DNA from: Saprospiraceae bacterium
GTDB lineage: Bacteria; Bacteroidota; Bacteroidia; Chitinophagales; Saprospiraceae
DNA length: 52,327 nucleotides
Reading direction: 5' to 3'
Assembly (NCBI GenBank): GCA_016787575.1
Contig: JAEUUO010000037.1
Location: forward strand, 1 to 52,327
The position numbers were made by a program, and so were the translations under genes. The notes beneath the pieces were generated by a model, which had not been told where the DNA came from, searched no databases, and was given only the letters and a program-made list of their open reading frames with translations. This document shows, one piece after another, positions 9,364 through 17,790 of this stretch. The number at the start of each line of letters is the position of its first letter. The first letter of the stretch is position 1.

Positions 9364-10221
9364 TTAATAACTTCTCCCCTTTAAAAAATCCAATCGGACT
9401 TTTACATACGAAGCACTCAATAAGAGCAGTTTTTGAAAATTAGCAATTCGAAATCTTTTTTGAAGCAATTGTTCCGGTTTTGCACTCCTAATTTTAAGAA
9501 ACAATCTCCAGTAATAGGTATATGCTAAATATACGCCCAGTTTAACCGGAGTGGGCAGTAACCAAATCCCTTTCAATCCTTCCTTGAATTCACTTTCAAT
9601 TTCTGATTCAATGGTTTTTTTTTCAAAATCGTTAAAGTGATTTAATTGCAATCCCGGAAAATAAACCCGACCCCGTTCTTCAAAATCAGATCTAATGTCC
9701 CGCAAGAAATTAATTTTTTGAAAAGCTGATCCTAAGCTAGCTGCATAGGGTTTTAATTTTTCATAATGTTGTTTGTTTCCTTTTACAAATATACACAAAC
9801 ACATCAATCCAACGACTTCAGCAGAACCATAGACATAGGTTTTTAATTCTTCTTTTGAAAATGTTTTTTTATGCAAGTCCATTTCCATGCTGTCTAAAAA
9901 AGCATCGATAAGTTCTACTGGAATTTGATATTCGTTTACAATTGCTTGAAAATTTTGTAAAATTGGATTTAAACTGATTTTATACTTTAAAGCCTTGGTG
10001 GTTTCTTCCCGAAATTGTTTTAATAAATCATTTTGGTCTGAATCATGAAACGTGTCTACGATTTCATCGGCCAGTCTTACAAATCCATAGATTGCGCAAA
10101 TTGGACCTCGATAGGGTTTTGCAAACATCCGGATTCCTAATGAAAACGAACTGCTGTAGCGATGGGTCATCTCTTTACTGCAATGGCGGCAAAATTCCTG
10201 ATACATTTGAATTGAACTCAT
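9364..10221 (-). CDS. crtB: phytoene synthase
   Basis: A 285-residue trans-isoprenyl diphosphate synthase of the squalene/phytoene synthase family. The first Mg-diphosphate motif is DEIVDTFHD (residues 52-60) and the second is in NFLRDIRSDFEERGRVYFP (about 168-186). It should condense two geranylgeranyl diphosphates head to head into phytoene, the first committed step of carotenoid synthesis. Its ATG overlaps the crtI stop by four bases (ATGA), so the two are translationally coupled. That pairing strongly favours phytoene synthase over squalene synthase. The protein is cytoplasmic or peripherally membrane-bound. Confidence 0.93.
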   Translation of the reverse strand: MSSIQMYQEFCRHCSKEMTHRYSSSFSLGIRMFAKPYRGPICAIYGFVRLADEIVDTFHDSDQNDLLKQFREETTKALKYKISLNPILQNFQAIVNEYQIPVELIDAFLDSMEMDLHKKTFSKEELKTYVYGSAEVVGLMCLCIFVKGNKQHYEKLKPYAASLGSAFQKINFLRDIRSDFEERGRVYFPGLQLNHFNDFEKKTIESEIESEFKEGLKGIWLLPTPVKLGVYLAYTYYWRLFLKIRSAKPEQLLQKRFRIANFQKLLLLSASYVKVRLDFLKGRSY

Positions 10222-11696
10222 AGATTCATATCTTTTAGTAATTGGATTGCACTAATCTGACCTGATATCAAACAAGGTGGTAAGCCGGGACCTGGATGGC
10301 TCAATTGTCCGGCAAAATAAAGTCCTTTAACTTTTTTTGAACGAATCCGCGGTTTAAATACGGCGGTTTGCATTAAAGTATTTGACAAGCCATAAGCATT
10401 GCCTTTAAAACTATGATATGCTGAATAAAAATCAGAGATAGACATTTGTTCATTCACAACAATATGTTCTAGGATTGACTGACCTGTGTGTTTTTCAAGA
10501 TGGTCGATTGCAAATGTAAACAAGCGATCTTGTTCTTTTTTAGAATCCTGCAGTCCAGCTGCTAATGGAATTAAAATAAATACATTTTCCATGCCTGCTG
10601 GAGCTACGCTCGCATCTGTTTTACTAGGGACACAAACATAAAACAAAGGATCTTCTGGCCAGGCTGGATAATCGTAAATGCTCTCAGCGTGTTGATTAAA
10701 ATCCGATTTAAAAAATAAATTATGATGTAAGAGCGAATCCAATTTTTTAGAAATGCCCAGATAAAATATTAAAGCAGAAGGCGACAGCTTTCTGCTTTCC
10801 CAGTAAGCATTTGAATACTGCCTGTAAGGTGGATCAATCAAAACCGTTTCGGTGTGATGGTAATCTGCAGCCGATAAAATGGCATCAAAGGTATGCGATT
10901 GATTTTTTATTTGTAGTCCCGTGACCTTGCCATTGACAATGTTTATTTTTTCTACGCTTGAATTAAAATGAAAGTTAACTCCTTTTTCAAGAGCTAAATG
11001 ATAGAGGGCTTCAAATAATTTATGCATTCCACCCATTGGATACCAGCTGCCTAAAATCAGATCTGCATAATTCATCAAACTATACAATGCAGGTGTATCA
11101 GCCGGCTTTGCGCCTAAAAATAAAACTGGAAAACATACTAATTGACGTAATCTGTAATCTTTAATATGATTAAAAATACTTTTTTCAAAGGACTTAAACA
11201 ATTCAATTTGAAATGCTGCTTTGAGTAATCGAAGGTCGAAATATTCAAACCAGCTTAATGAAGGCTTTCTAACAAATTCCTTCATTCCTGTTTCATATTT
11301 AAGTTTTGCCTGGTGTAAAAATTTTTTCAGAAATACCGCGCTTCCTGGTTCAATGGATTCAAATAATTTATATGTTTCTTCAATATTGCTGGGAACCACC
11401 AAGCGATCATTTTTATAGAGGATTTGGTAAGATGGATCTAAACGGACCAAATCAAAATAGTCGGAAGTTTTCCTTCCAAATTCATTAAAAAAATCTTCGA
11501 ACACATCCGGCATCCAATACCAACTAGGGCCCATATCAAAAAAGAAACCTTCTTTTTGAAAAGCCTGACCCCTTCCCCCAAATGAAGTATTCTTTTCAAA
11601 TAGACTTACTTCCGTACCGGAATCAGCCAATTGTATTGCGGCGGCCATACCGGAAATACCGGCACCGATTACGGCAATTTTTTTCGTTTCAGGCAT
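10218..11696 (-). CDS. crtI: phytoene desaturase (CrtI type)
   Basis: A 492-residue FAD-dependent desaturase read from the ATG at 11696; an ATG two codons earlier at 11702 is also possible. A longer open frame reaches 11759, but that start would sit in the terminator hairpin behind the S1 gene, so I reject it. The N-terminus carries the Rossmann dinucleotide motif (AVIGAGISGMAAAIQL, about residues 8-23). The C-terminus has the family signature YFAGQLSHPGPGLPPCLISG. CrtI enzymes desaturate phytoene stepwise towards lycopene at the membrane. The four-base overlap with crtB shows an operon. Whether it makes neurosporene or lycopene cannot be told by eye; the lycopene cyclase gene at 51 kb suggests lycopene. 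Confidence 0.93.
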   Translation of the reverse strand: MPETKKIAVIGAGISGMAAAIQLADSGTEVSLFEKNTSFGGRGQAFQKEGFFFDMGPSWYWMPDVFEDFFNEFGRKTSDYFDLVRLDPSYQILYKNDRLVVPSNIEETYKLFESIEPGSAVFLKKFLHQAKLKYETGMKEFVRKPSLSWFEYFDLRLLKAAFQIELFKSFEKSIFNHIKDYRLRQLVCFPVLFLGAKPADTPALYSLMNYADLILGSWYPMGGMHKLFEALYHLALEKGVNFHFNSSVEKINIVNGKVTGLQIKNQSHTFDAILSAADYHHTETVLIDPPYRQYSNAYWESRKLSPSALIFYLGISKKLDSLLHHNLFFKSDFNQHAESIYDYPAWPEDPLFYVCVPSKTDASVAPAGMENVFILIPLAAGLQDSKKEQDRLFTFAIDHLEKHTGQSILEHIVVNEQMSISDFYSAYHSFKGNAYGLSNTLMQTAVFKPRIRSKKVKGLYFAGQLSHPGPGLPPCLISGQISAIQLLKDMNL

Positions 11697-11758
11697 AAGC
11701 ATAGGTAAAACCCTGATTTGGTTATTTTGTTTAACTTTTATAAATAAATTATTAAACA

Positions 11759-11793
11759 AAAAAGCCCCTGAGAAGATCAGAGGCTTTTTATTA
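11759..11793 (-). terminator. terminator downstream of the S1 gene
   Basis: On the minus strand an 8-base stem gcctctga/tcaggggc (one G-T pair) with a 5-base loop is flanked by A-rich and T-rich runs, ending in a run of T. It lies 17 bases after the S1 stop codon and before the crtI start. The A-run on the other side makes it potentially bidirectional. Confidence 0.8.
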
Positions 11794-11809
11794 ATATTTC
11801 GAATGAATC

Positions 11810-14155
11810 CTATTCTGCTTTTCCGGCTTTCAGGCTGTCTTGAAGGATTTTCAATTCATCCATCTTGCCATCAGCGGCTAAACCTGCTTGCTGAGGCCAG
11901 CTCGTTGGGTCGTGCATCTTATAACGGGCACCAGCTTTTTCAAGGATGTCTTTAATCCGATCAACAGGTGCATCCGCCAATTCTCTAAAATTACTGATAC
12001 CATCAGCAATTAGCAATTCAGCAATTTTTGGTCCAATGCCTTCAATAAGCTTTAAATCGTCTCCTTTAGAAGCTTTTGATGTTTTCTTTACCTCTTCTGA
12101 AACTTCGGCTGCGGGAGCTTCGGTTTCATTAACAGGAGCTGGCGTTTCGGCAACTGCTTCAACTACAGGTTCAGTTACAGGTTCTGATTTAGCTTCCTCA
12201 TTACTTGTTGCAGGACTTGATGCTGCTAATTTAGCTTTTGCATTTTCCTGAAACTGCTCTTTCAAAGCACTAAACCCTTCAATTTCACCCAAAGTGGTCG
12301 CTTCAATTTTAGATTGTTGTTTTTCAACAGCCTTCTTAACTTTTACAGTTTCGACGTCTTTCTCTTTCTTCACATTGTCATCAGCTTCTTTTTTAACATC
12401 TTCCAGATATTTAGCATGTGAAACCATGATTTTCTTATCGTCGCGATTAAATTCAATCACCTTCACAGTAAGAATCTCTTCTACGTTTGCCTGAAGATTG
12501 TTTTCTTTCTTCATGTGTTTTGCAGGCGCATACGCTTCAAGACCGTAAGGTAATTGTACAGTATAGCCGCGATCGTCTTTCTTCAGGACGGTAGCTTCAT
12601 GATAAGAACCAACTGGGAATACATTTTCAAAAGTATCCCATGGATTTTCTTCCAATTGTTTATGGCCTAAGGACAATTTTCGGTTTTCAGCGTCAATTTC
12701 CATGATCATTACATCCAAATTGTTGCCAACTCGGGTGTATTCTGATGGATGATTAAAACGTTTGGTCCAGGATAAATCTGAAATGTGAACCATACCTCCA
12801 ATGCCTTCTGACATTTCCACAAAAACTCCATATGGTGTTAGGTTTTTAACAATACCTGAGTGACGCGATCCTGCTGGAAATTTTTGTTGAATGCTAGTCC
12901 AAGGATCTTCTGTCAATTGCTTTAAACTTAAAGACATTTTGCGTTCTTCGCGATCCAGTGTAACCACTTTTGCTTCAAATTCCTGACCTAAAAAGAAGAA
13001 ATCTTTAGCATGAACAGGTTGGCTATTCCAGTTTACTTCAGAAACGTGAATTAAGCCTTCAACTCCAGGTTGAATTTCCAGGAATGCACCGTAATCTTCA
13101 ATATTGACAATTTTTCCTTTTACTGTAGAACCTTCAACGATATCAGCAGGCATTACTTCCCATGGGTGCGGTTGCAATTGTTTCAAGCCCAATGAAATTC
13201 GTTTTTTATTCTCATCAAAGTCCAATACCACCACATTGATCTTCTGATTTTTCTCCAGAACTTCATTTGGATGGTTGATACGACCCCAGGAAATATCGGT
13301 AATGTATAACAAACCATCTACACCACCCAGATCGAGGAAAGCTCCAAAATCGGTAATGTTTTTAACAGTTCCTTCCAATACCTGACCTTTTTCAAGACCT
13401 GAGATAATTTGTTCTCTTTGTTCCTGAAGATCGCCTTCAATAAGTGCTTTGTGAGAAACCACGGCATTTTTAATGGTTTCATTGATTTTAACCACCTTAA
13501 ACTCCATGACTTTTCCGACATATGCATCGTAATCGGTGATAGGTTTAATGTCTATTTGCGAACCGGGAAGGAAGGTTTCCAGACCATTGCAATCAACGAT
13601 CAATCCTCCTTTGGTTTTGCTGATTACAGAACCCTTTATGATGGTTCCGTTTTTGTAAGAATCCACCAGATTTTCCCAGGCGCGAAGCAATTTTGCTTTT
13701 TTACGGCTGAGAACCAGATGTCCTTTTTCGTCTTCTGTTTTTTCTACATAAATTTCAATGCGGTCACCTGTTTTTGGATCCAGATCACGGAATTCAGTTT
13801 TCGCAACCAGTCCGTCTGATTTATAGTCAATATCAAGGATTACGCTGTTTCCGGTAGTTCCTGCTACCCGAGCTTGAATTACCTGACCGTCAATTATGGT
13901 ACGGAAGGTTTTGTCGTAGTCTTTAATGTATTTTTCCTGATCTTCGGGAGAGTAATTCAGGGTGTTTTTGTTACTGATAGACCAGTCGAACTCGTCGTGC
14001 GCACCGGCAAAATCATCGGTTCCAACGAGGGTTTCCAGGTCAACAACTTCCTCTAACAAATTGACGATTTCCTCTTCTTTTTTAGGGGCTTGAAGAAGCT
14101 CATCGTCCTTGATTTCGGGATCATTGTCCGGGATTAAATTTGTTTCGTCCAACAT
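11810..14155 (-). CDS. rpsA: 30S ribosomal protein S1 with C-terminal helix-hairpin-helix extension
   Basis: A 781-residue S1 protein. Six S1 (OB-fold) RNA-binding domains lie at about residues 86-153, 168-236, 255-326, 341-413, 427-499 and 512-583. Domains 3-5 are the most canonical (for example NITDFGAFLDLGGVDGLLYI). S1 binds mRNA on the 30S subunit and helps initiation. The usual Bacteroidota protein is about 590-640 residues; this one continues with a Lys-rich stretch, an Ala/Pro/Glu-rich linker (about 645-695) and a helix-hairpin-helix module (about 699-781; LKLIEGIGPKIAELL, then DPTSWPQQAGLA). That module type is known as an add-on in other proteins, but on S1 it is unusual. The gene is monocistronic, with a terminator behind it. 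An imperfect -7 sequence (taatttcg) lies in its leader. Confidence 0.93.
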   Translation of the reverse strand: MLDETNLIPDNDPEIKDDELLQAPKKEEEIVNLLEEVVDLETLVGTDDFAGAHDEFDWSISNKNTLNYSPEDQEKYIKDYDKTFRTIIDGQVIQARVAGTTGNSVILDIDYKSDGLVAKTEFRDLDPKTGDRIEIYVEKTEDEKGHLVLSRKKAKLLRAWENLVDSYKNGTIIKGSVISKTKGGLIVDCNGLETFLPGSQIDIKPITDYDAYVGKVMEFKVVKINETIKNAVVSHKALIEGDLQEQREQIISGLEKGQVLEGTVKNITDFGAFLDLGGVDGLLYITDISWGRINHPNEVLEKNQKINVVVLDFDENKKRISLGLKQLQPHPWEVMPADIVEGSTVKGKIVNIEDYGAFLEIQPGVEGLIHVSEVNWNSQPVHAKDFFFLGQEFEAKVVTLDREERKMSLSLKQLTEDPWTSIQQKFPAGSRHSGIVKNLTPYGVFVEMSEGIGGMVHISDLSWTKRFNHPSEYTRVGNNLDVMIMEIDAENRKLSLGHKQLEENPWDTFENVFPVGSYHEATVLKKDDRGYTVQLPYGLEAYAPAKHMKKENNLQANVEEILTVKVIEFNRDDKKIMVSHAKYLEDVKKEADDNVKKEKDVETVKVKKAVEKQQSKIEATTLGEIEGFSALKEQFQENAKAKLAASSPATSNEEAKSEPVTEPVVEAVAETPAPVNETEAPAAEVSEEVKKTSKASKGDDLKLIEGIGPKIAELLIADGISNFRELADAPVDRIKDILEKAGARYKMHDPTSWPQQAGLAADGKMDELKILQDSLKAGKAE

Positions 14156-14286
14156 TTTGGAATTTTTAAAAGGTTAAGAAATAATTTTTTAGCGGGGCGA
14201 AATTAGTACTTTTTGTGATACAAGGGGAGTAAAAAAGTGCTTTTTAAATTTAACATAATTTTAACATAATAAAATTATTATATTAA

Positions 14287-14544
14287 ATGGCCAATGCTCG
14301 ATTTGCAACGATTTCAACTGCAAATTCAAATTTAGACGGAAGTGGAACGACTTCGTTGCTATTAACAGCTGGAAATAATGGAACATTGGTTAAGTCAATC
14401 ATTATAAAAGCACAGACTAATACGCAAGAAGGAATGATTCGTTTATTTCTTAGAAATTTTATTAATAATAATTACAATTTATTATTAGAAATTTCGGTAC
14501 CCATAGTTACTAAATCCTCTCGAGATTGCTTTACCAATATGTAA
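14287..14544 (+). pseudogene. truncated phage-structural-like protein (N-terminal part)
   Basis: An 85-codon frame starting MANARFATISTANSNLDGSG, followed by LLLTAGNNGTLVKSIIIKA and GMIRLFLRN. This pattern (a Gly/Thr-rich beta start, TAGxNGxLVKxIxIKA, then GMIRLF) resembles small virion or tail-associated beta-rich proteins found in phages and gene-transfer-like clusters. That is pattern memory, not proof. After about residue 75 the sequence no longer looks like the same protein and runs directly into an IS66 transposase remnant. I therefore read it as a 5' fragment cut by the element. No neighbouring phage genes are visible. Confidence 0.45.
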
Positions 14545-15000
14545 TCCAGCCAGTGCCATTGGAAGGGCTTTTTGAAACTCTATAAAAGCTGGGATAAACT
14601 GGTTGCTTATTCGCTACATGGTGAAGTAGAAATTGATAATAATCTGGTTGAAAATTCAATCCGGCCTCTAGCTTTGGGAAGGAAGAATTATTTATTCGCA
14701 GGATCTCATGAATCTGCTCAACGATCAGCTATGTTTTATTCATTACTTGGAACGTGTAAGCTTCATAATATAAATCCGTATGTGTGGTTAACAAATGTAT
14801 ATCAAAGAATCAAGGATCATCCAATTAATCGAATTGCAGAACTACTACCACAGAATTGGAAAAATTCAAAGGATACAACTAACTTTGAGCTTATCAGCAA
14901 AGTGCAATTTGTTAGACGGATACGGAATAACGATAAATATGCAAAAACCATTTTAATTAGAGAGTTTAAACGACTTTTACCATTTATACTTATAATTTAA
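14524..15000 (+). pseudogene. IS66 family transposase remnant (C-terminal part)
   Basis: Translation from about 14572 gives a clear IS66 transposase C-terminus: YKSWDKLVAYSLHGEVEIDN, then NLVENSIRPLALGRKNYLFAGS, then an AMFYSLLGTCKLHNINPYVWL helix and HPINRIAELLPQNW. Glu in NLVENSIRP is the third acidic residue of the DDE catalytic triad. The N-terminal zinc-finger part and the first two catalytic Asp residues are missing. A stop codon precedes the fragment in frame at 14542-14544, and the only start available is a TTG. After LLPQNW about 40 residues of unrelated sequence follow. The element is therefore dead, and I could not identify its terminal repeats. Confidence 0.85.
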
Positions 15001-15082
15001 TCAATAATTCCTTGATAGAATATCGACTTAGCTAGAATTTAGCTAAATTTTCAATGATTCTCTTTTATACTTTGCGTCTATT

Positions 15083-15712
15083 TTATTTATTAAATTTAAT
15101 TCGCCAAAAATTATAACCAACATTTAAGCTAAATACATTAAACATAAATACATTTTCGTAAGCATATATAGCTTTATCGATATTTCCCTGTGTATATGTA
15201 AAATTAACATGAAATGTTTCATTAATATTATACTTTATCATTGCTCTTAAGTCCATGCCCCAAAGTTTCGTGTCATCATTTTGGTTATGATAATTTGAGC
15301 CAAGCCTATGATTAATATTAATACCTATACCTAATTCTAAATTCATTTTCTTAATTTTCCATGCAACTACAGCCGGCAACTCCAGGAAAGTGTAAGTATA
15401 AACCAAATGATTATAGTGTGGAGGAAAACTAGTTGAATAGTCACTCGAAGATCTGTCAGACAATTTTAAACCTGAGTAAAGCGAAATACTATTTAAACTG
15501 TACTCTATTCCAATGCCAAGATTAGAAAATGGAAATCCAAATGCAAAAGTATAATGATACAGATCTTTTTCATTTTGAGAAACATGTGGAAATAAACTAA
15601 GATCAAAATTTGAATAATTTACTCCCACAGATACTGATAAATTAACTTGGGAAAACATAGAATTAAAACTTGCAAGAAAATAAACTACGAATCCTATTAA
15701 AAACTTATCCAT
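15083..15712 (-). CDS. small outer-membrane beta-barrel protein
   Basis: A 209-residue protein with an N-terminal signal peptide (MDKFLIGFVVYFLASFNSMF, cut near SQ). Alternating amphipathic strands follow, with aromatic girdles such as GIGIEYSLNSISLYSGLKL, LELGIGININHRLGSN and FHVNFTYTQGN, ending in SLNVGYNFWRIKF. This is the pattern of the PF13568-like outer-membrane barrel proteins of Bacteroidota, eight strands by size. Function is unknown. It is more AT-rich than the surrounding core genes and lies between the IS66 remnant and the DoxX-like gene, in what seems to be an acquired patch. Confidence 0.75.
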   Translation of the reverse strand: MDKFLIGFVVYFLASFNSMFSQVNLSVSVGVNYSNFDLSLFPHVSQNEKDLYHYTFAFGFPFSNLGIGIEYSLNSISLYSGLKLSDRSSSDYSTSFPPHYNHLVYTYTFLELPAVVAWKIKKMNLELGIGININHRLGSNYHNQNDDTKLWGMDLRAMIKYNINETFHVNFTYTQGNIDKAIYAYENVFMFNVFSLNVGYNFWRIKFNK

Positions 15713-16170
15713 TAATTAAAAAATGATTTAAATAAAAATTTAACTAATCTTCAATTGTTAACATCTGAAAGAATTACAACCGCAAGCAATTATGGGCCTG
15801 CTGTTGTGTACTTAATAGCCGCCTTTGAAAGAGTGAGCAAATGCTATACATATAAAAAACATAGCGAAGACTTAGAGTATATTATAAAGCATTCGAGGTT
15901 CTTAATAAATATGCTAAGTGAAATCAAAAAATTTAAAATTAAATTATATAAATAATCAAACGAACCTTTTAATGCTGCTCTTTTGAATAAGGCAAAAAAT
16001 TCCACGAATATTGATGACCCCAAACTGATAGAATTAAACGCTGCATTGATAACGTTATTTGTGCATTTATTATTGCCATAGTTACCGTATGCCTATTCCG
16101 GTGTAAACTGGTATATCATTGCCTTAAATTTATTTAATAATATCGTTAACTTATTGTAAGTAATAAAATA
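15713..16170. other. gene-poor AT-rich stretch with possible gene debris
   Basis: Two short plus-strand open pieces occur: 15755-15955 (66 codons from a TTG) and about 15957-16079, which reads NEPFNAALLNKAKNSTNIDD and then ends in hydrophobic residues. Neither has a convincing start or a recognisable relative. They may be decayed parts of a former gene. No RNA gene or repeat is seen. Confidence 0.4.
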
Positions 16171-17445
16171 TTATTTATTATATGGATATTCATTAATCCA
16201 GTGAAATCCTCTACTCATTAATTCATTACTTATTTTATTTTTAACAAATAATACTTTGATCGTTCCGTTAAAATATAAACTATCAGATTCTATAATATTA
16301 TAATTAAAAAAGTACTCCATTTTCTCAGGTTCCTGGTATAGTTCAATAGAATTATTAATAGTATCAATTTTTGTATAGTATTTAGCAATACTATCATTGT
16401 TAAACTTAATAGTAGCAATTTCATTATTATCAAATATTACTTGATTCCATTTTAAGACTTTATAATTATTGTCTAAAATAGTGTCTAATCCTGTTATGTA
16501 TCTAGTTACTGTGTAAACTCCATATAATGGATGATTATATTGCAAGTTATCTATTGAATTTTTAATTTTCCATTGAGATAATACACTATTTGTCATAGTG
16601 TAACTAATTATTAAGAACTTTAATATTGATTTAAACTTATTAAGAAATTTATTCTCATATGTAACATATGATATTATTTTTAAACTTTGATTCTTTTTAT
16701 AAATTAGAAATCGGAAAATTGAATTTAAATTATTTGACAGTAATGAAAGTGACAGTAAGAAAAGTGTTGTTGATAATATTTTTAAAGGAATGTCATAAAA
16801 ATAATTTATTGCCATAATTTGTAGGGTAATTATAAAGCTTATTATTGCACCAATAGTAATTGTTTTTCTGAATAACAATAATATAGAACTTATTTCTAGA
16901 ACTCCTATGAATATTTTGTACCATTTTGAATATCCGAAAAATGCCCATGCTAAGCCCATTGGAGAGGATTCTCCAAATGTTTTGGTTATTTTGACCAAAT
17001 CAAAAGGTGAGAATTGTAGGTTAAATATTTTAGCCACTCCATAATCAAATAATTGAAAAGCTAGAAAATATCGAGACAAAGTCGTTAATAAATAGTACAA
17101 TGAATTCGATTGAGATTTATTTTGATTTAGTATGCACCAAATTATCGCTAAAATAATTGATAATATAGTGAAAGTTATTAATTGAGCGTAGTGAAAAGTA
17201 GTATCTCCACTTCCGTTATTTATCAAATCTATTTCTACCTTAGTATTTAGAAAATATAGACCTATAAATTCAAATGGAAGTATTTTACTTAGAGGAATCT
17301 GGAAATAATATTTAATAAAGAATTGAAGCGGAAAATAAATACTAATATTGAATATAATAAAAAACAAGATGTATATACATAAAAATCTATAGATAAACAA
17401 CTTCAAAATATCTTTTGCATGCTTCAAGTTATTTGTTATTTCCAT
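16171..17445 (-). CDS. DoxX-like multi-pass membrane protein
   Basis: A 424-residue integral membrane protein. Hydrophobic segments are visible at about residues 17-40, 87-110, 118-145, 175-195, 197-220 and 222-240, with a soluble C-terminal domain of about 130 residues. The core segment (a YGVAKIFNLQF motif, then FGESSPMGLAWAFFGYSKWY and IGVLEISSILLLF) resembles the DoxX/SURF4-like membrane family, in which a small helical bundle often accompanies redox enzymes. The long soluble tail is unusual for that family, and I do not recognise it. Base composition is strikingly AT-rich compared with the core genes, suggesting recent acquisition. No functional partner is adjacent except the small barrel protein on the same strand 458 bases downstream. 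Confidence 0.65.
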   Translation of the reverse strand: MEITNNLKHAKDILKLFIYRFLCIYILFFIIFNISIYFPLQFFIKYYFQIPLSKILPFEFIGLYFLNTKVEIDLINNGSGDTTFHYAQLITFTILSIILAIIWCILNQNKSQSNSLYYLLTTLSRYFLAFQLFDYGVAKIFNLQFSPFDLVKITKTFGESSPMGLAWAFFGYSKWYKIFIGVLEISSILLLFRKTITIGAIISFIITLQIMAINYFYDIPLKILSTTLFLLSLSLLSNNLNSIFRFLIYKKNQSLKIISYVTYENKFLNKFKSILKFLIISYTMTNSVLSQWKIKNSIDNLQYNHPLYGVYTVTRYITGLDTILDNNYKVLKWNQVIFDNNEIATIKFNNDSIAKYYTKIDTINNSIELYQEPEKMEYFFNYNIIESDSLYFNGTIKVLFVKNKISNELMSRGFHWINEYPYNK

Positions 17446-17790
17446 TAAAGTTTTTTAAGGATTGAAATAATATAAAAATGATTGAAGTTATTACTGCCTT
17501 AAAGTTAATTATTAAATGATGAATTTTAAGCATACTTTTTGTTTTGAGAATCCTAACTTTTGATCTTTAAGTTTTAAATTTTCCTGCTTAATATTATATT
17601 TATAATAATTGGCTAACTGGTTTATTTATGAGAATGTATAAACAGATCTTCATTTTGTTAATATAGAATGGTTAATTTTTAATGCAATTTATTATGTATC
17701 ATCATTGTCCAAGTTAACTGTTTTTTTTATCAATATTTAGTTTATAAAATCAAATGATTTTCCATTACTTTCACAAAAAATATTAACAGC
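17446..17790. other. gene-free AT-rich divergent intergenic region
   Basis: It lies between the divergent DoxX-like gene and the acyl-CoA synthetase gene and must hold promoters for both. No exact TAnnTTTG element was found at a suitable distance from either start. Otherwise it holds nothing recognisable. Confidence 0.5.

Noticed and set aside
11697..11759. Longer phytoene desaturase start at 11759
   Set aside because: The extra 21 residues are not conserved-looking, and that start codon would lie inside the S1 terminator.
11946..12494. Two open frames antisense to the S1 gene (Ser/Thr-rich)
   Set aside because: They mirror the Ala/Glu/Lys-rich linker of S1 on the opposite strand and have no start signals or recognisable protein character.
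14156..14286. S1 promoter taatttcg with ttgtatc upstream
   Set aside because: The -7 element deviates from TAnnTTTG at its end, so it is mentioned in the gene entry but not listed as a site.
15755..15955. 66-codon plus-strand gene from a TTG
   Set aside because: No promoter, no recognisable protein and a doubtful start; treated as possible debris instead.
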